The notes beneath the pieces were generated by a model, which did no database searches, had not been told where the DNA came from, and worked only from the letters and a program-made list of their open reading frames with translations. From NCBI GenBank assembly GCA_036384915.1, contig DASVLJ010000011.1:1-64000 (forward strand): a stretch of DNA of 64,000 bases. Reading direction: 5' to 3'. This document shows positions 8,036-16,197 of the stretch, in pieces. This DNA comes from PKWO01 sp036384915. GTDB lineage: Bacteria > Pseudomonadota > Gammaproteobacteria > Burkholderiales > Burkholderiaceae_D. Each line of letters starts with the position of its first letter. The stretch's first letter is position 1. Position numbers and translations under genes: made by a program.

Positions 8036-9275
8036 CCGAACCGAATCCCACGCGATACCCATTGCCCTGGCACCAGCCGGTCATGGCTATTTCGTCGCCG
8101 TCGGCGATGAAGGAGCGCTGGACACCCCCTTGCAGGGTCAGTGGCTTCTGTCCGTTCCAGGTCAATTCAAGCAGACTGCCGTAAGAATCCGGTGTCGAAC
8201 CGCTGATCGTACCGGAACCCATCAAGTCGCCCACCTGCGTATTGCAGCCGGACACCGTGTGGTGCGCCAATTGCTGCGCCATGGTCCAGTACATGGTTTT
8301 GAAATTGGTGTGACAGATCGTGCTCGGGCGAGCGGCATCGCCGGGGCGCAGGCTGACTTCGAGCTCCAGATCGATGCCGTTCTTGCCGCTCTGGCGCAGA
8401 TAAGGCAAAGGCTGCGGTTCCTGCGTGGGACTATCAACCATGAAGGGCTGCAGTGCTTCCATCGTCACGATCCACGGCGAGATCGAGGTGGCGAAAGTCT
8501 TGCTGTTGAACGGCCCCAGCGGCACGTATTCCCATTGCTGCAAGTCGCGTGCGCTCCAGTCGTTCAACAACACCATGCCGAAGATGTGGTCCGGCGCGGC
8601 GTCGACCGCAATCGGCTCGCCTAGCGCATTGCCCTGCCCCACGATGAAGGCAGTTTCCAGTTCGAAATCGAGTTTGCGGCACGCGTCGAAGATCGGCGTT
8701 TCGGCATCGGGAAGCTTGATTTGGCCGCGTGGACGGCGCACCGGCGTGCCACTGACCACGACCGAGCTGGCGCGGCCGTTGTAGCCGATGGGAATGTGCA
8801 GCCAGTTCGGCAGCAAGGCGTTCTTCGGGTCGCGGAACATGGTGCCGACATTGGTCGCATGCTCCCTGGAAGAGTAGAAGTCGGTGTAGCCTGGAATCGC
8901 CACCGGCAGATGCATCGTTACCGACGCCATGGCGACGAGCGCTTGCTGGCGCAAGGCCGCATCGTCGCGCAGCGTAGGATTATCATGGCGCAGCAAGAGG
9001 CTGATTGCCAGACGGTTGTCACTCCAGGCCTGCTTGCCGAGCGCAATAAAAGCATTGAGCGCAGGCTGGTCGAACACGTGCGTGCCCGATGGCTTCAGCA
9101 ACCCCCGGCGTTCCAGCACGGCCAGGTCGAGCACGTAATCGCCGATGGCGACGCCGGCGCGGGGCACCGGGTCGGCGGCGGTGCTGAAGATACCGAACGG
9201 CAGGTTCTGAATGGGGAAATGCGAGTCGGGCGCGACGTCGACGAAGGATTTCAACGCGGGATCATTGGCTTGCAT
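8004..9275 (-). CDS. fahA: Fumarylacetoacetase
   Basis: Last step of tyrosine/homogentisate breakdown: splits fumarylacetoacetate into fumarate and acetoacetate. 423 residues, normal length. The N-terminal SH3-like domain is followed by the catalytic fold with YTDFYSSREHATNVG, which carries the acidic metal ligand and the active-site histidine. Metal-binding acids are in LNDWSARDLQ. It lies 13 bases after hmgA on the same strand, so the two form an operon. Maleylacetoacetate isomerase is not in the window. The 3' end overlaps the convergent L,D-transpeptidase gene. Confidence 0.96.
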   Translation of the reverse strand: MQANDPALKSFVDVAPDSHFPIQNLPFGIFSTAADPVPRAGVAIGDYVLDLAVLERRGLLKPSGTHVFDQPALNAFIALGKQAWSDNRLAISLLLRHDNPTLRDDAALRQQALVAMASVTMHLPVAIPGYTDFYSSREHATNVGTMFRDPKNALLPNWLHIPIGYNGRASSVVVSGTPVRRPRGQIKLPDAETPIFDACRKLDFELETAFIVGQGNALGEPIAVDAAPDHIFGMVLLNDWSARDLQQWEYVPLGPFNSKTFATSISPWIVTMEALQPFMVDSPTQEPQPLPYLRQSGKNGIDLELEVSLRPGDAARPSTICHTNFKTMYWTMAQQLAHHTVSGCNTQVGDLMGSGTISGSTPDSYGSLLELTWNGQKPLTLQGGVQRSFIADGDEIAMTGWCQGNGYRVGFGSVTGVVLPALE

Positions 9276-9288
9276 GCTTATCCTTTTT

Positions 9289-10602
9289 TCAGAGCTTGCC
9301 GGTGAAATTCTTTTTCAGGCCATGCCAGCACTCGAGGTAATTCTTTTGCAGTTCGGGCATGAGCAAGGCGTGTGAAGTCGGGCGGATCACGTAGCGGCTT
9401 TCGAACATGAAGGCCAGCGTATTGTCGATCTTGTGCGGCGCCAGTTGTACTTCGCTGGCGCGCTCGAAGGTCGCCGCATCGGGCCCGTGGCCCGACATGC
9501 AGTTATGCAGGCTGCTTCCACCCGGCATGAAGCCTTCCGCCTTGGCATCGTAGGCGCCGTGGATCAAGCCCATGTATTCGCTCATCACGTTGCGGTGGAA
9601 CCAGGGCGGACGGAACGTGTTTTCCGCCACCATCCAGCGCGGCGGGAAAATCACGAAATCGACATTGGCCGTGCCCGGCGTATCGGACGGCGAAGTCAGC
9701 ACCGTGAAGATCGATGGATCGGGGTGGTCGAAGCTGACGGTATTGATCGTATTGAACAGTGCGAGATCGTACTTGAACGGCGCATAATTGCCGTGCCAGG
9801 CCACCACGTCGAGCGGCGAATGACCGATATCGGCCGACCAGAGCTGGCCGCCGAATTTGGCGACGAGTTCGAACTTGCCTTCGCGGTCTTCGTAGGCCGC
9901 CACCGGCGTGAGGAAGTCGCGCGCGTTGGCCAGTCCATTTGAACCGATCGGGCCCAGCTCCGGCAGGCGCAAGGCCGCGCCATAGTTTTCGCAGACATAG
10001 CCGCGCGCGGTTCCTTCAAGCAGTTCCACGGCAAAGCGCACGCCGCGCGGCAGCACCACCAACTCGCCGGGCTTCACGTCGAGCACGCCCATCTCGGTCC
10101 TTACGCGCAAGGCGCCCTGCTGCGGCAACACCAGCATTTCCCCGTCGGCGTTATAAAAGAAGCGCTCTTCCATCGAGCGGTTGGCGGCATAAAGGTGGAT
10201 GGCGATACCGGCCTGGCTGCCTGCGTCGCCGTTGCCGGCCATGGTTACGAGGCCGCTGACGAAGTCGGTCGGCTGGTCGGGCGAGGGCATGGACAGCGGG
10301 TTCCAGCGCATCTGGTTCGGCGAGACATTGGCCGCATCGAACGGCGCGGAGCGCAACAAGCCGTTGTCGATGGCGCGGAAGGTGCCATGCATGGCGCCGG
10401 GGCGGATGCGGTACAGCCAGGAACGGCGGTTCTGGTGGCGCGGCGCGGTGAAGGCCGTGCCGGAGATTTGCTCGGCGTACAGGCCATACGCGACCTTTTG
10501 CGGCGAATTCTGACCGTGCGGCAAGGCGCCCGGCAGCGCCTCGGTCGCCAGCTCGGCACCAAATCCTGAGAGGTAACGCAAACCTTCTTTGATTGCATGC
10601 AT
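9289..10602 (-). CDS. hmgA: Homogentisate 1,2-dioxygenase
   Basis: Iron(II) ring-cleaving dioxygenase that converts homogentisate to maleylacetoacetate. 437 residues from the chosen ATG at 10602. GGAG lies nine bases upstream of it and overlaps an earlier ATG at 10617 that has no ribosome site. The MGLIHGAYDAKAEGF and NCMSGHGPD segments carry the iron-binding histidines and glutamate. First gene of the hmgA-fahA operon, divergent from a LysR gene 146 bases away that is the likely regulator. Confidence 0.96.
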   Translation of the reverse strand: MHAIKEGLRYLSGFGAELATEALPGALPHGQNSPQKVAYGLYAEQISGTAFTAPRHQNRRSWLYRIRPGAMHGTFRAIDNGLLRSAPFDAANVSPNQMRWNPLSMPSPDQPTDFVSGLVTMAGNGDAGSQAGIAIHLYAANRSMEERFFYNADGEMLVLPQQGALRVRTEMGVLDVKPGELVVLPRGVRFAVELLEGTARGYVCENYGAALRLPELGPIGSNGLANARDFLTPVAAYEDREGKFELVAKFGGQLWSADIGHSPLDVVAWHGNYAPFKYDLALFNTINTVSFDHPDPSIFTVLTSPSDTPGTANVDFVIFPPRWMVAENTFRPPWFHRNVMSEYMGLIHGAYDAKAEGFMPGGSSLHNCMSGHGPDAATFERASEVQLAPHKIDNTLAFMFESRYVIRPTSHALLMPELQKNYLECWHGLKKNFTGKL

Positions 10603-10688
10603 GGTCAAGGGCTCCATAGGAAAGTGGGCGGCGGCGCACTCCTCGAACCATATTGTGCGCTGCTTTGCGAATGCTCACATTATCTACA

Positions 10689-10716
10689 TTTGTTCATTTC
10701 GGAAAAATGGAGCAAA
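10689..10716. promoter_or_regulatory. Imperfect dyad between hmgA and its divergent LysR gene
   Basis: An interrupted inverted repeat (TTTG-N2-CATTT-N5-AAATG-N3-CAAA) lies in the AT-rich hmgA/lysR intergenic space. The spacing is compatible with a LysR-type binding site, although the exact T-N11-A form is not unique in such AT-rich sequence. Confidence 0.35.
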
Positions 10717-10748
10717 ATTAAAATAATTATTCATCTTTAGTGAACAAT

Positions 10749-11645
10749 ATGGATAAATTGGAATCGCTGCATGTATTTTGCCGCGTAGTGGAATTGAACA
10801 GCTTCAGCCGGGCAGCCGATCAACTGCAATTATCGAATGCCTCGATCTCCAATCACATCGCCGGCCTCGAAAGTCATTTCGGTGTGCGCCTCTTGAACCG
10901 CACCACGCGCAAAATCTCGCTGACCGATGACGGACGCTCCTGCTACGAACGTGCCCTGCGCTTGCTGGGAGAGATGACGGAACTGGAAGATGCCTTGCAG
11001 GGCGCGCGCCTGAAACCCAAGGGCATGCTGCGTGTGGACATCCCTACCGCCATCGGACGCATCTACATCGCCCCCGCGTTGCCGCGCTTTGCTGCGCAAT
11101 ATCCGGAACTTTCCTTGCGCGTGCATGTGACGGACCGTGATCTCGACATTGTCGACGAACGTGCGGACGTGGTGATCCGCATGGGCGAATTAAAGGATTC
11201 GAACATGGTGGCGCGGCTGATCTACCGATCGCGCTCGATCTGCTGTGCAGCGCCCTCCTACCTCGCCCGACACGGCACGCCGGCCGCGCCGCAGGACTTG
11301 GCGCAACACACCTGCCTTGGTTTCATCCAGCCGAACTCGCGCGAGATCGTGCCTTGGGAATTCACGCGCGGCGACGAATCATTTACGTTTACTCCACAAG
11401 CCAACATTGCGATCAATCATGCGGAATCGTTGATCCACGCCGCAGCCACTGGGGCAGGCATTATTCAACTGCTGTCGTCGTCACTGAATCCGCCGCTCGC
11501 AAGCGGCGCCCTGGCGCCGATCCTGCAAGACTGGGAAAGCGCCGGCCCGCCGGTCTACGTGGTGTATCCGCAGAATCGCCACCTCTCGCCGAAAGTGCGT
11601 GCCTTCGTCGATTTCGTCAGCGCCTTGTTTGCCGAGCTTCCTTGA
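10749..11645 (+). CDS. LysR-family transcriptional regulator next to hmgA
   Basis: 298 residues. The N-terminal winged helix-turn-helix (residues 1-60; FSRAADQLQLSNASISNHI) is followed by a periplasmic-binding-like effector domain. The sequence after the DNA-binding domain (GMLRVDIPTAIGRIYIAP) is typical of the large DsdC/CrgA-like LysR group. Divergent from hmgA, so it probably controls homogentisate degradation, perhaps with homogentisate or a tyrosine metabolite as effector; this is inference from position. ATG 10749 is used; a GTG at 10740 would add three residues. Confidence 0.88.
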   Translation: MDKLESLHVFCRVVELNSFSRAADQLQLSNASISNHIAGLESHFGVRLLNRTTRKISLTDDGRSCYERALRLLGEMTELEDALQGARLKPKGMLRVDIPTAIGRIYIAPALPRFAAQYPELSLRVHVTDRDLDIVDERADVVIRMGELKDSNMVARLIYRSRSICCAAPSYLARHGTPAAPQDLAQHTCLGFIQPNSREIVPWEFTRGDESFTFTPQANIAINHAESLIHAAATGAGIIQLLSSSLNPPLASGALAPILQDWESAGPPVYVVYPQNRHLSPKVRAFVDFVSALFAELP

Positions 11646-11747
11646 TCCGCGTTGGAGGCGGATGAAATTGTTTCGACCCACCGCGCTTCCGCCCGCGATG
11701 TCTTCGCCGCGACAGTTGCGGCATGGAAGACCTCCCGTCTAAGCGGA

Positions 11748-12107
11748 TTATTTGAAAAAGCCGCGATCTTTCATTCTGTCGCAGCCGCTGTAGCGAGGCA
11801 CCGGAAGTGTCTTGCCTTGCTCCTTTGCACGTGCTTCCATTTGGCTATGGTGCTCGTCTTGGTAGGCTTTGCACTCCTCGTAGGTTTTCATCGAACGCAT
11901 TTTTTCCTGGTGCGCCTGGCGCTCTTCCTGCGACATCAACTGCCAGCCATAAACGTTGTTTTTGGCGGAGCAGAACTTGGCACATTCCATTCTCGAGCCC
12001 ATGCCCGGTTTATGCCTCATGCCCTGATCCGGCCCCGACTGGGCGATGGCGGACGAGGCGAAAAGAAGTGTTGCAAGCAGCGATGTTGTGACTAAGTATG
12101 CTTTCAT
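11748..12107 (-). CDS. Small exported protein of unknown function
   Basis: 119 residues with a clear signal peptide (KAYLVTTSLLATLLFASSAIAQ, cleaved near residue 22). The mature part is short, charged and methionine-rich. GWQLMSQEERQAHQEKM followed by YEECKAYQDEHHSQMEARAKEQG is a pattern seen in small periplasmic proteins of beta-proteobacteria without assigned function. There are four cysteines in the mature part. GGAG lies six bases before the ATG at 12107. No operon partner. Confidence 0.7.
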   Translation of the reverse strand: MKAYLVTTSLLATLLFASSAIAQSGPDQGMRHKPGMGSRMECAKFCSAKNNVYGWQLMSQEERQAHQEKMRSMKTYEECKAYQDEHHSQMEARAKEQGKTLPVPRYSGCDRMKDRGFFK

Positions 12108-12287
12108 GATGTTCTCCAAAAGTGGATTTTTCGACAGAATTGAGCCTTGCTCCTATAACGCTATAGACGGCACGAGCCCCTGATTCGGAATCAATTCAAC
12201 ATTGGTTTGTCCATGGACGGCAACGGAAGCGTTCCGGCCGGACGGCTGAAAAACGGAACAGATACATTGCGCCTAAAGACCGGATTC

Positions 12288-12743
12288 TCATCCGGCCTCC
12301 TCTTCTTTCCAAACGAAATACAGCCTCTTGCGTTTATCGGCTTCGACGTCAACCTTATGGGTCTGCGATTGCTGGCCATAGCTCGCCTCTATCGTGTATT
12401 TTCCCGGTGCCAAGTCCAGCAAGAGTATGGGGCCGTCCGGCTTTAACTCGAGCAACTGCTTTCCTTTGGCATCGCTCAGGGTGACACGCGTGGCCGAGGC
12501 GTAGACCGTATTGCCGCCAAAGTGAGTGACGAAAAACAAAGTCAGCGGCGAAGTCTTGGCCGCGTCGAGCAAGGCTGTCGATTCGTCGAGGCCAATGCCG
12601 CCGGTGCGATATTGAATGCCGCCCGCATGCTGTATTGGCGGCAGGAAGCTCGCGACTTGCGCGCCTGCGATATCGGAGACAGTCGTTGCCAGCAAACTGG
12701 CAACGGCCAGAGAAGTGACGAGCCGCGTACTGAATGCAAACAT
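12288..12743 (-). CDS. Exported hypothetical protein with a small beta-sandwich-like domain
   Basis: 151 residues, signal peptide cleaved near SDIAGA. The mature protein contains RVTLSDAKGKQLLELKPDG and LLDLAPGKYTIEASYGQQ, the alternating pattern of carboxypeptidase-regulatory-like or other small beta-sandwich domains. No catalytic residues are recognised, so function is unknown. The ATG at 12743 is preceded by GGGGA; upstream in-frame codons are non-ATG. It starts 12 bases after the end of the ORF at 12756-12998, so the two may be co-transcribed. Confidence 0.65.
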   Translation of the reverse strand: MFAFSTRLVTSLAVASLLATTVSDIAGAQVASFLPPIQHAGGIQYRTGGIGLDESTALLDAAKTSPLTLFFVTHFGGNTVYASATRVTLSDAKGKQLLELKPDGPILLLDLAPGKYTIEASYGQQSQTHKVDVEADKRKRLYFVWKEEEAG

Positions 12744-12755
12744 TGGAATCCCCAA

Positions 12756-12998
12756 TTAACACGCTTCCAAAATGAACGTCGCCTTATCGCCAATTTCGGG
12801 CAAAGCGCCGCCTTGCCCAAGTTGCTGCGCCTGGCTCAACCCATTTGAAGCTGTTATCAAGCCTATGTCGGCGCAGCTTACTGGGCCTTGATAGATATCA
12901 AACCCGTGCTTGTTAACTCCGGAAAGCGCGTCCTTGATCGCTTGATCCGCCTTCGGCGCGCAGAGGTGCTTTGACGGCCCGGTCGAAATAACGATCAA
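12756..12998 (-). CDS. Possible small ORF with a TTG start, unknown
   Basis: 80 codons, only a TTG start, with AGGAAG about six bases upstream. No upstream ATG or GTG exists in frame before a stop. There is no signal peptide and no family is recognised; the C-terminus is IGDKATFILEAC. It ends 12 bases before the exported protein gene on the same strand, which is the main argument that it is real. It may instead be the remnant of a longer gene or non-coding. Confidence 0.35.
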   Translation of the reverse strand: MIVISTGPSKHLCAPKADQAIKDALSGVNKHGFDIYQGPVSCADIGLITASNGLSQAQQLGQGGALPEIGDKATFILEAC

Positions 12999-13044
12999 GC
13001 CGTTCTTCCTATGACTGCCGTGACGTTCACTTCTCCTTACCTAT

Positions 13045-13080
13045 CCTTTACCGAATAAAAATTCGTATATAATTCAGGCC
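13045..13080 (+). promoter_or_regulatory. Promoter and inverted-repeat operator of the TetR gene
   Basis: A perfect TATAAT -10 hexamer lies at 13068-13073 with only a weak -35 (around 13045-13052). Between them sits CGAAT-AAAA-ATTCG (13052-13065), a perfect inverted repeat that is a natural autoregulatory operator. The -10 ends seven bases before the ATG, so transcription would begin at or next to the first codon. Confidence 0.6.
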
Positions 13081-13653
13081 ATGAAGCCCAAAGATGAAAA
13101 AAAAGTCGAAGCCATCGCTGCCGCCGTCTATCGGCTGGCGGCACATCGTGGCTTGTCGGCGATGACCCTCGCCGACATCGCGCGCGAAGCGGGCGTGGCT
13201 ACCAGCACGCTTTACGTCTATTACAAGTCGCGCGAGGAGTTGCTGGAAGACGTGTATCAAAAAGCCAAGACCGCTACCGTCTTGCGCTATGGCAGGGATG
13301 ACGATCCGGCAGCCGCATTGAAGCCGAGGGTGCGCCGCATCTGGTGCAACATCGTCGAGAATCGCATCGAGCACAGCCAGCGTGTCGCCTTCCTGGAACA
13401 GTACTACCACTCCGAATTCATCAGCGAAGCCAGCCGCGCTCTCGGCGCCAGCATGACGGCGCCGTTTCTCGAGCTGCTGGCGGCGGGACAAGCCAGCGAA
13501 CAGCTCAAGGCGGCGCCGGCCGCTTTGCTGGCTGCGACCATCATGGGCATCGCCAAGGAAACCGCATTACTCGTCGCAAGCGGCCGGCTTGCGAACGATG
13601 AAGAAACGCTATCGAACGGCTTCCAGATTTGCTGGGATGCCATTCGGGCGTAA
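13081..13653 (+). CDS. TetR/AcrR-family repressor
   Basis: 190 residues. The N-terminal helix-turn-helix (residues 10-55) contains MTLADIAREAGVATSTLYVYYKSREELLEDVY, the TetR signature, followed by a helical ligand domain. It precedes two Rossmann oxidoreductase genes on the same strand (63 and about 940 bases on) and probably controls them and itself. There is no Shine-Dalgarno site and the -10 is so close that the mRNA may be leaderless. Confidence 0.9.
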   Translation: MKPKDEKKVEAIAAAVYRLAAHRGLSAMTLADIAREAGVATSTLYVYYKSREELLEDVYQKAKTATVLRYGRDDDPAAALKPRVRRIWCNIVENRIEHSQRVAFLEQYYHSEFISEASRALGASMTAPFLELLAAGQASEQLKAAPAALLAATIMGIAKETALLVASGRLANDEETLSNGFQICWDAIRA

Positions 13654-13715
13654 TAATTTGTTCAGCCGGACTTTTTTGCCCTATAACCGAATATTTTTTC
13701 GTCGAAGGAAACATC

Positions 13716-14570
13716 ATGCAGACGCTCGAAATCAGTAATGCCAAGACTGTCTTGATCACCGGCTGCTCCACCGGCATAGGCCGGGCGGCGGCAATCCGCT
13801 TCGCCAAAGCCGGCTGGAACGTGGTCGCGACGATGCGCGACACAGGTAGCGCGGGAGAACTTGCCACCCTGCCCGGCGTGTTGCCGCTTACGCTGGACGT
13901 TACCGATCAGGAATCGGTCAAAACTGCCGTCTCCGCGACGCTGTCGCACTTCGGCAGCATCGACGCGCTGATCAACAATGCAGGCTTCGGCCTGTTCGGC
14001 CCGTTCGAGTTGGCCAACGATGCGGTGATAGAGCGGCAATTCGCGACCAACGTCTTCGGCGTATTCAACGTCACGCGGGCCGTATTGCCGGCGATGCGCG
14101 CCCAAGGCGCGGGCGTGGTCGTGAATATTGCCTCGGTGGGCGGGTTGACCACCCTGCCATTCAACTCGCTATACCACGCAACCAAGTACGCCGTGGTCGG
14201 CTTCACCGAAGCGCTCAATCACGAGCTGGCCGAATTCGGCATCCGTGCAAAATTCGTCGCGCCTGGAGGGGTCGCCACCGACTTCGCGGGGCGTTCGCTG
14301 TCGACCACGTTTTCCGACGACAATCATCCTTATGCCGCAAACGTGGCGAAGGCGCTGACAGCCTGGGGCAGCCGCCGTGAGGGCTATGCCGCGCCGGAGC
14401 AAGTGGCCGACGTGATATTCGGCGCCGCCACGGATGGCACCGGCCAGGTCCGCTATGTCTCGGGCGCTGACGCGGAAATGCTATTGGCAGCACGCGCCAA
14501 GCTCGACGATGCTGGCTATCTTGACCTCATGCTGCAGACCTTCGGCTTGGCCGGCCGGGCAAACACTTGA
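13716..14570 (+). CDS. Short-chain dehydrogenase/reductase
   Basis: 284-residue classical SDR oxidoreductase using NAD(P)H. The cofactor motif is TGCSTGIG (residues 15-22), NNAG follows, and the catalytic tyrosine and lysine are in YHATKYA with the serine in VNIASVGG. The downstream sequence (VAPGGVATDFAGRS) is standard. The substrate cannot be told from sequence. AAGGA lies upstream of the ATG at 13716. Likely target of the adjacent TetR repressor. Confidence 0.93.
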   Translation: MQTLEISNAKTVLITGCSTGIGRAAAIRFAKAGWNVVATMRDTGSAGELATLPGVLPLTLDVTDQESVKTAVSATLSHFGSIDALINNAGFGLFGPFELANDAVIERQFATNVFGVFNVTRAVLPAMRAQGAGVVVNIASVGGLTTLPFNSLYHATKYAVVGFTEALNHELAEFGIRAKFVAPGGVATDFAGRSLSTTFSDDNHPYAANVAKALTAWGSRREGYAAPEQVADVIFGAATDGTGQVRYVSGADAEMLLAARAKLDDAGYLDLMLQTFGLAGRANT

Positions 14571-14596
14571 ATCCCCCCGCACAGGAGCATCGCTGC

Positions 14597-15238
14597 ATGG
14601 AAAAGCGGAAAGTCATCATCGCAGGGGCCACCGGACTGGTTGGAAGGGAATTGCTGGCCGGCTTGCTGGCCGACGATGGCGTGGCCCAAGTCCATAGCCT
14701 GGGACGGAGGGCGCCGGCAATAGATCATCCCAAGCTGACTACCCACCTTGTCGACTTTGCCGATTTGCCGGCATTGCCGCTGGCGGACGAGGTGTATCTG
14801 GCGCTGGGTACGACTATCAAGGTCGCCGGCAGCCAGGAAGCGTTTCGCGCTATCGACTACGACGCCAATCTGGCGGTGGCACGTGCCGCCTTGATTGCGG
14901 GCGCGAAGAAAGCCGGCCTGGTCAGCGCGATGGGGGCCGATGCGGGCTCGAAAGTGTTCTACAGCCGGGTCAAAGGCGAACTGGAAAACGCTTTGGAGCA
15001 TATACCCTTTGAAGGGCTGATTATTGCGCGTCCGTCGCTGCTCGTGGGCGATCGCGAAGCCTTGGGGCAGCCGAGCAGGCGCGGCGAACGGCTGGGCTTT
15101 GCGCTGGGCAAGGCGCTGGGCTTGCTAATCCCCTCGAACTACAAACCCATCCCCGCCAGGGCTGTCGCGCGCGCGCTGCTTTCTTCAGTGCCTGCCGCCA
15201 CAGGTATCAAGGTCTTGCTTTCGGGCGCCATGCAATGA
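14597..15238 (+). CDS. NAD(P)-binding Rossmann oxidoreductase (HTATIP2/YbjT-like)
   Basis: 213 residues of the atypical SDR group: GATGLVG nucleotide-binding motif near the N-terminus, LVSAMGADAGSKVFYSRVKGELE with the YxxxK-like pair, and a C-terminal ARPSLLVGDREA segment typical of the HTATIP2-like family. Substrate unknown. It follows the SDR gene by 26 bases with AGGAG before the ATG. Probably the last gene of the TetR-linked operon. Confidence 0.85.
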   Translation: MEKRKVIIAGATGLVGRELLAGLLADDGVAQVHSLGRRAPAIDHPKLTTHLVDFADLPALPLADEVYLALGTTIKVAGSQEAFRAIDYDANLAVARAALIAGAKKAGLVSAMGADAGSKVFYSRVKGELENALEHIPFEGLIIARPSLLVGDREALGQPSRRGERLGFALGKALGLLIPSNYKPIPARAVARALLSSVPAATGIKVLLSGAMQ

Positions 15239-16197
15239 GATGTGCATAGGCAAGAATGGCGCTTATTAGCGATTGAAGCGCGACGTCATGGCTTTTACGA
15301 GCGTGCCAGCATGAAATAGAGGTGGCATTTAAATTGCTAAAAATATAACATCAGAAGGGCGATACCGGCTATGCAGACGGCCCCCGACTCACGATCACGC
15401 TTCAACGGCCAATGCAAGCACTATATTTGACATTGTTGCATTTTCAATACAGCCAATTTGATGATCAACGAAATTAAATAAAACATCACTCGTTCCTCGC
15501 ATATCAAAATTTTTAGTAAAAAAACGAATAAAATATCAATTAAAATTCTGCAAATGTTTCCACCAGTTAAATTTTTTCTTTACCACAGGCAAATTAGAAT
15601 AAACGTTCGAGAAAAATAGCAGTTGAATCGATGGCAAACATGGCTACAATCCGTTCACCATTTGGATTCGTTAACAAATCCTCATGGAATACTGCCGCGC
15701 AGTTCTCAAAGCTGACGACGGCACATAAAGAAAATAATATCCACGCGGAGAGAGTCATGAAGTCAAGCACGAAGCACTTCTTGTCGCAGCTGTCGTTTAC
15801 GGATTCGCTTTTCTTTTCCCCGCCCGCGCTCATCGCCTGCGCGCCGGCCCGCGATTTCGCCTCGTCGCGATCTTGCAGCCTTCGCATCTAGCAACCCCAA
15901 TACCCACTGAACGACAATCCTGACCGCCTCGCGGCGCTTTGGATGGTTGTCGGCATCTCGCCGCGTCGTGCGCATTGCATTTGCGGAAATGCCGCCCTGA
16001 AGGAGAAATGGAACATTTCTTCTCGGAGTCTTGTAGCCATGGCCTGCGCCAGACGCAGGGATTGATCCACCTATTTTTTATCAGGAAAGGCAAACGCGCA
16101 GTAACCCAAGGAGCGTCGGCCCGGTTCGCATGAAGCGAAAGGGCCCGCGAAAATGATTGATTTGATTTTATAAAAGTTAGATTTCGGAGAGAGATTC
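15239..16197. other. AT-rich gene-poor region upstream of the sedolisin gene
   Basis: About 960 bases without a supported gene. Bases 15290-15760 are much richer in A and T than the surroundings and contain no frame I trust. At 15757 an ATG with GGAGAGAG before it opens MKSSTKHF. If one reading-frame shift is allowed, LVAAVVYGFAFLFPARAH follows, which resembles a signal peptide, so a decayed secreted-protein gene is possible. At 16118-16145 a hairpin (GGCCC-N2-TTCGC / GCGAA-N-GGGCC) lies shortly before the protease gene and may belong to its leader. Confidence 0.4.
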
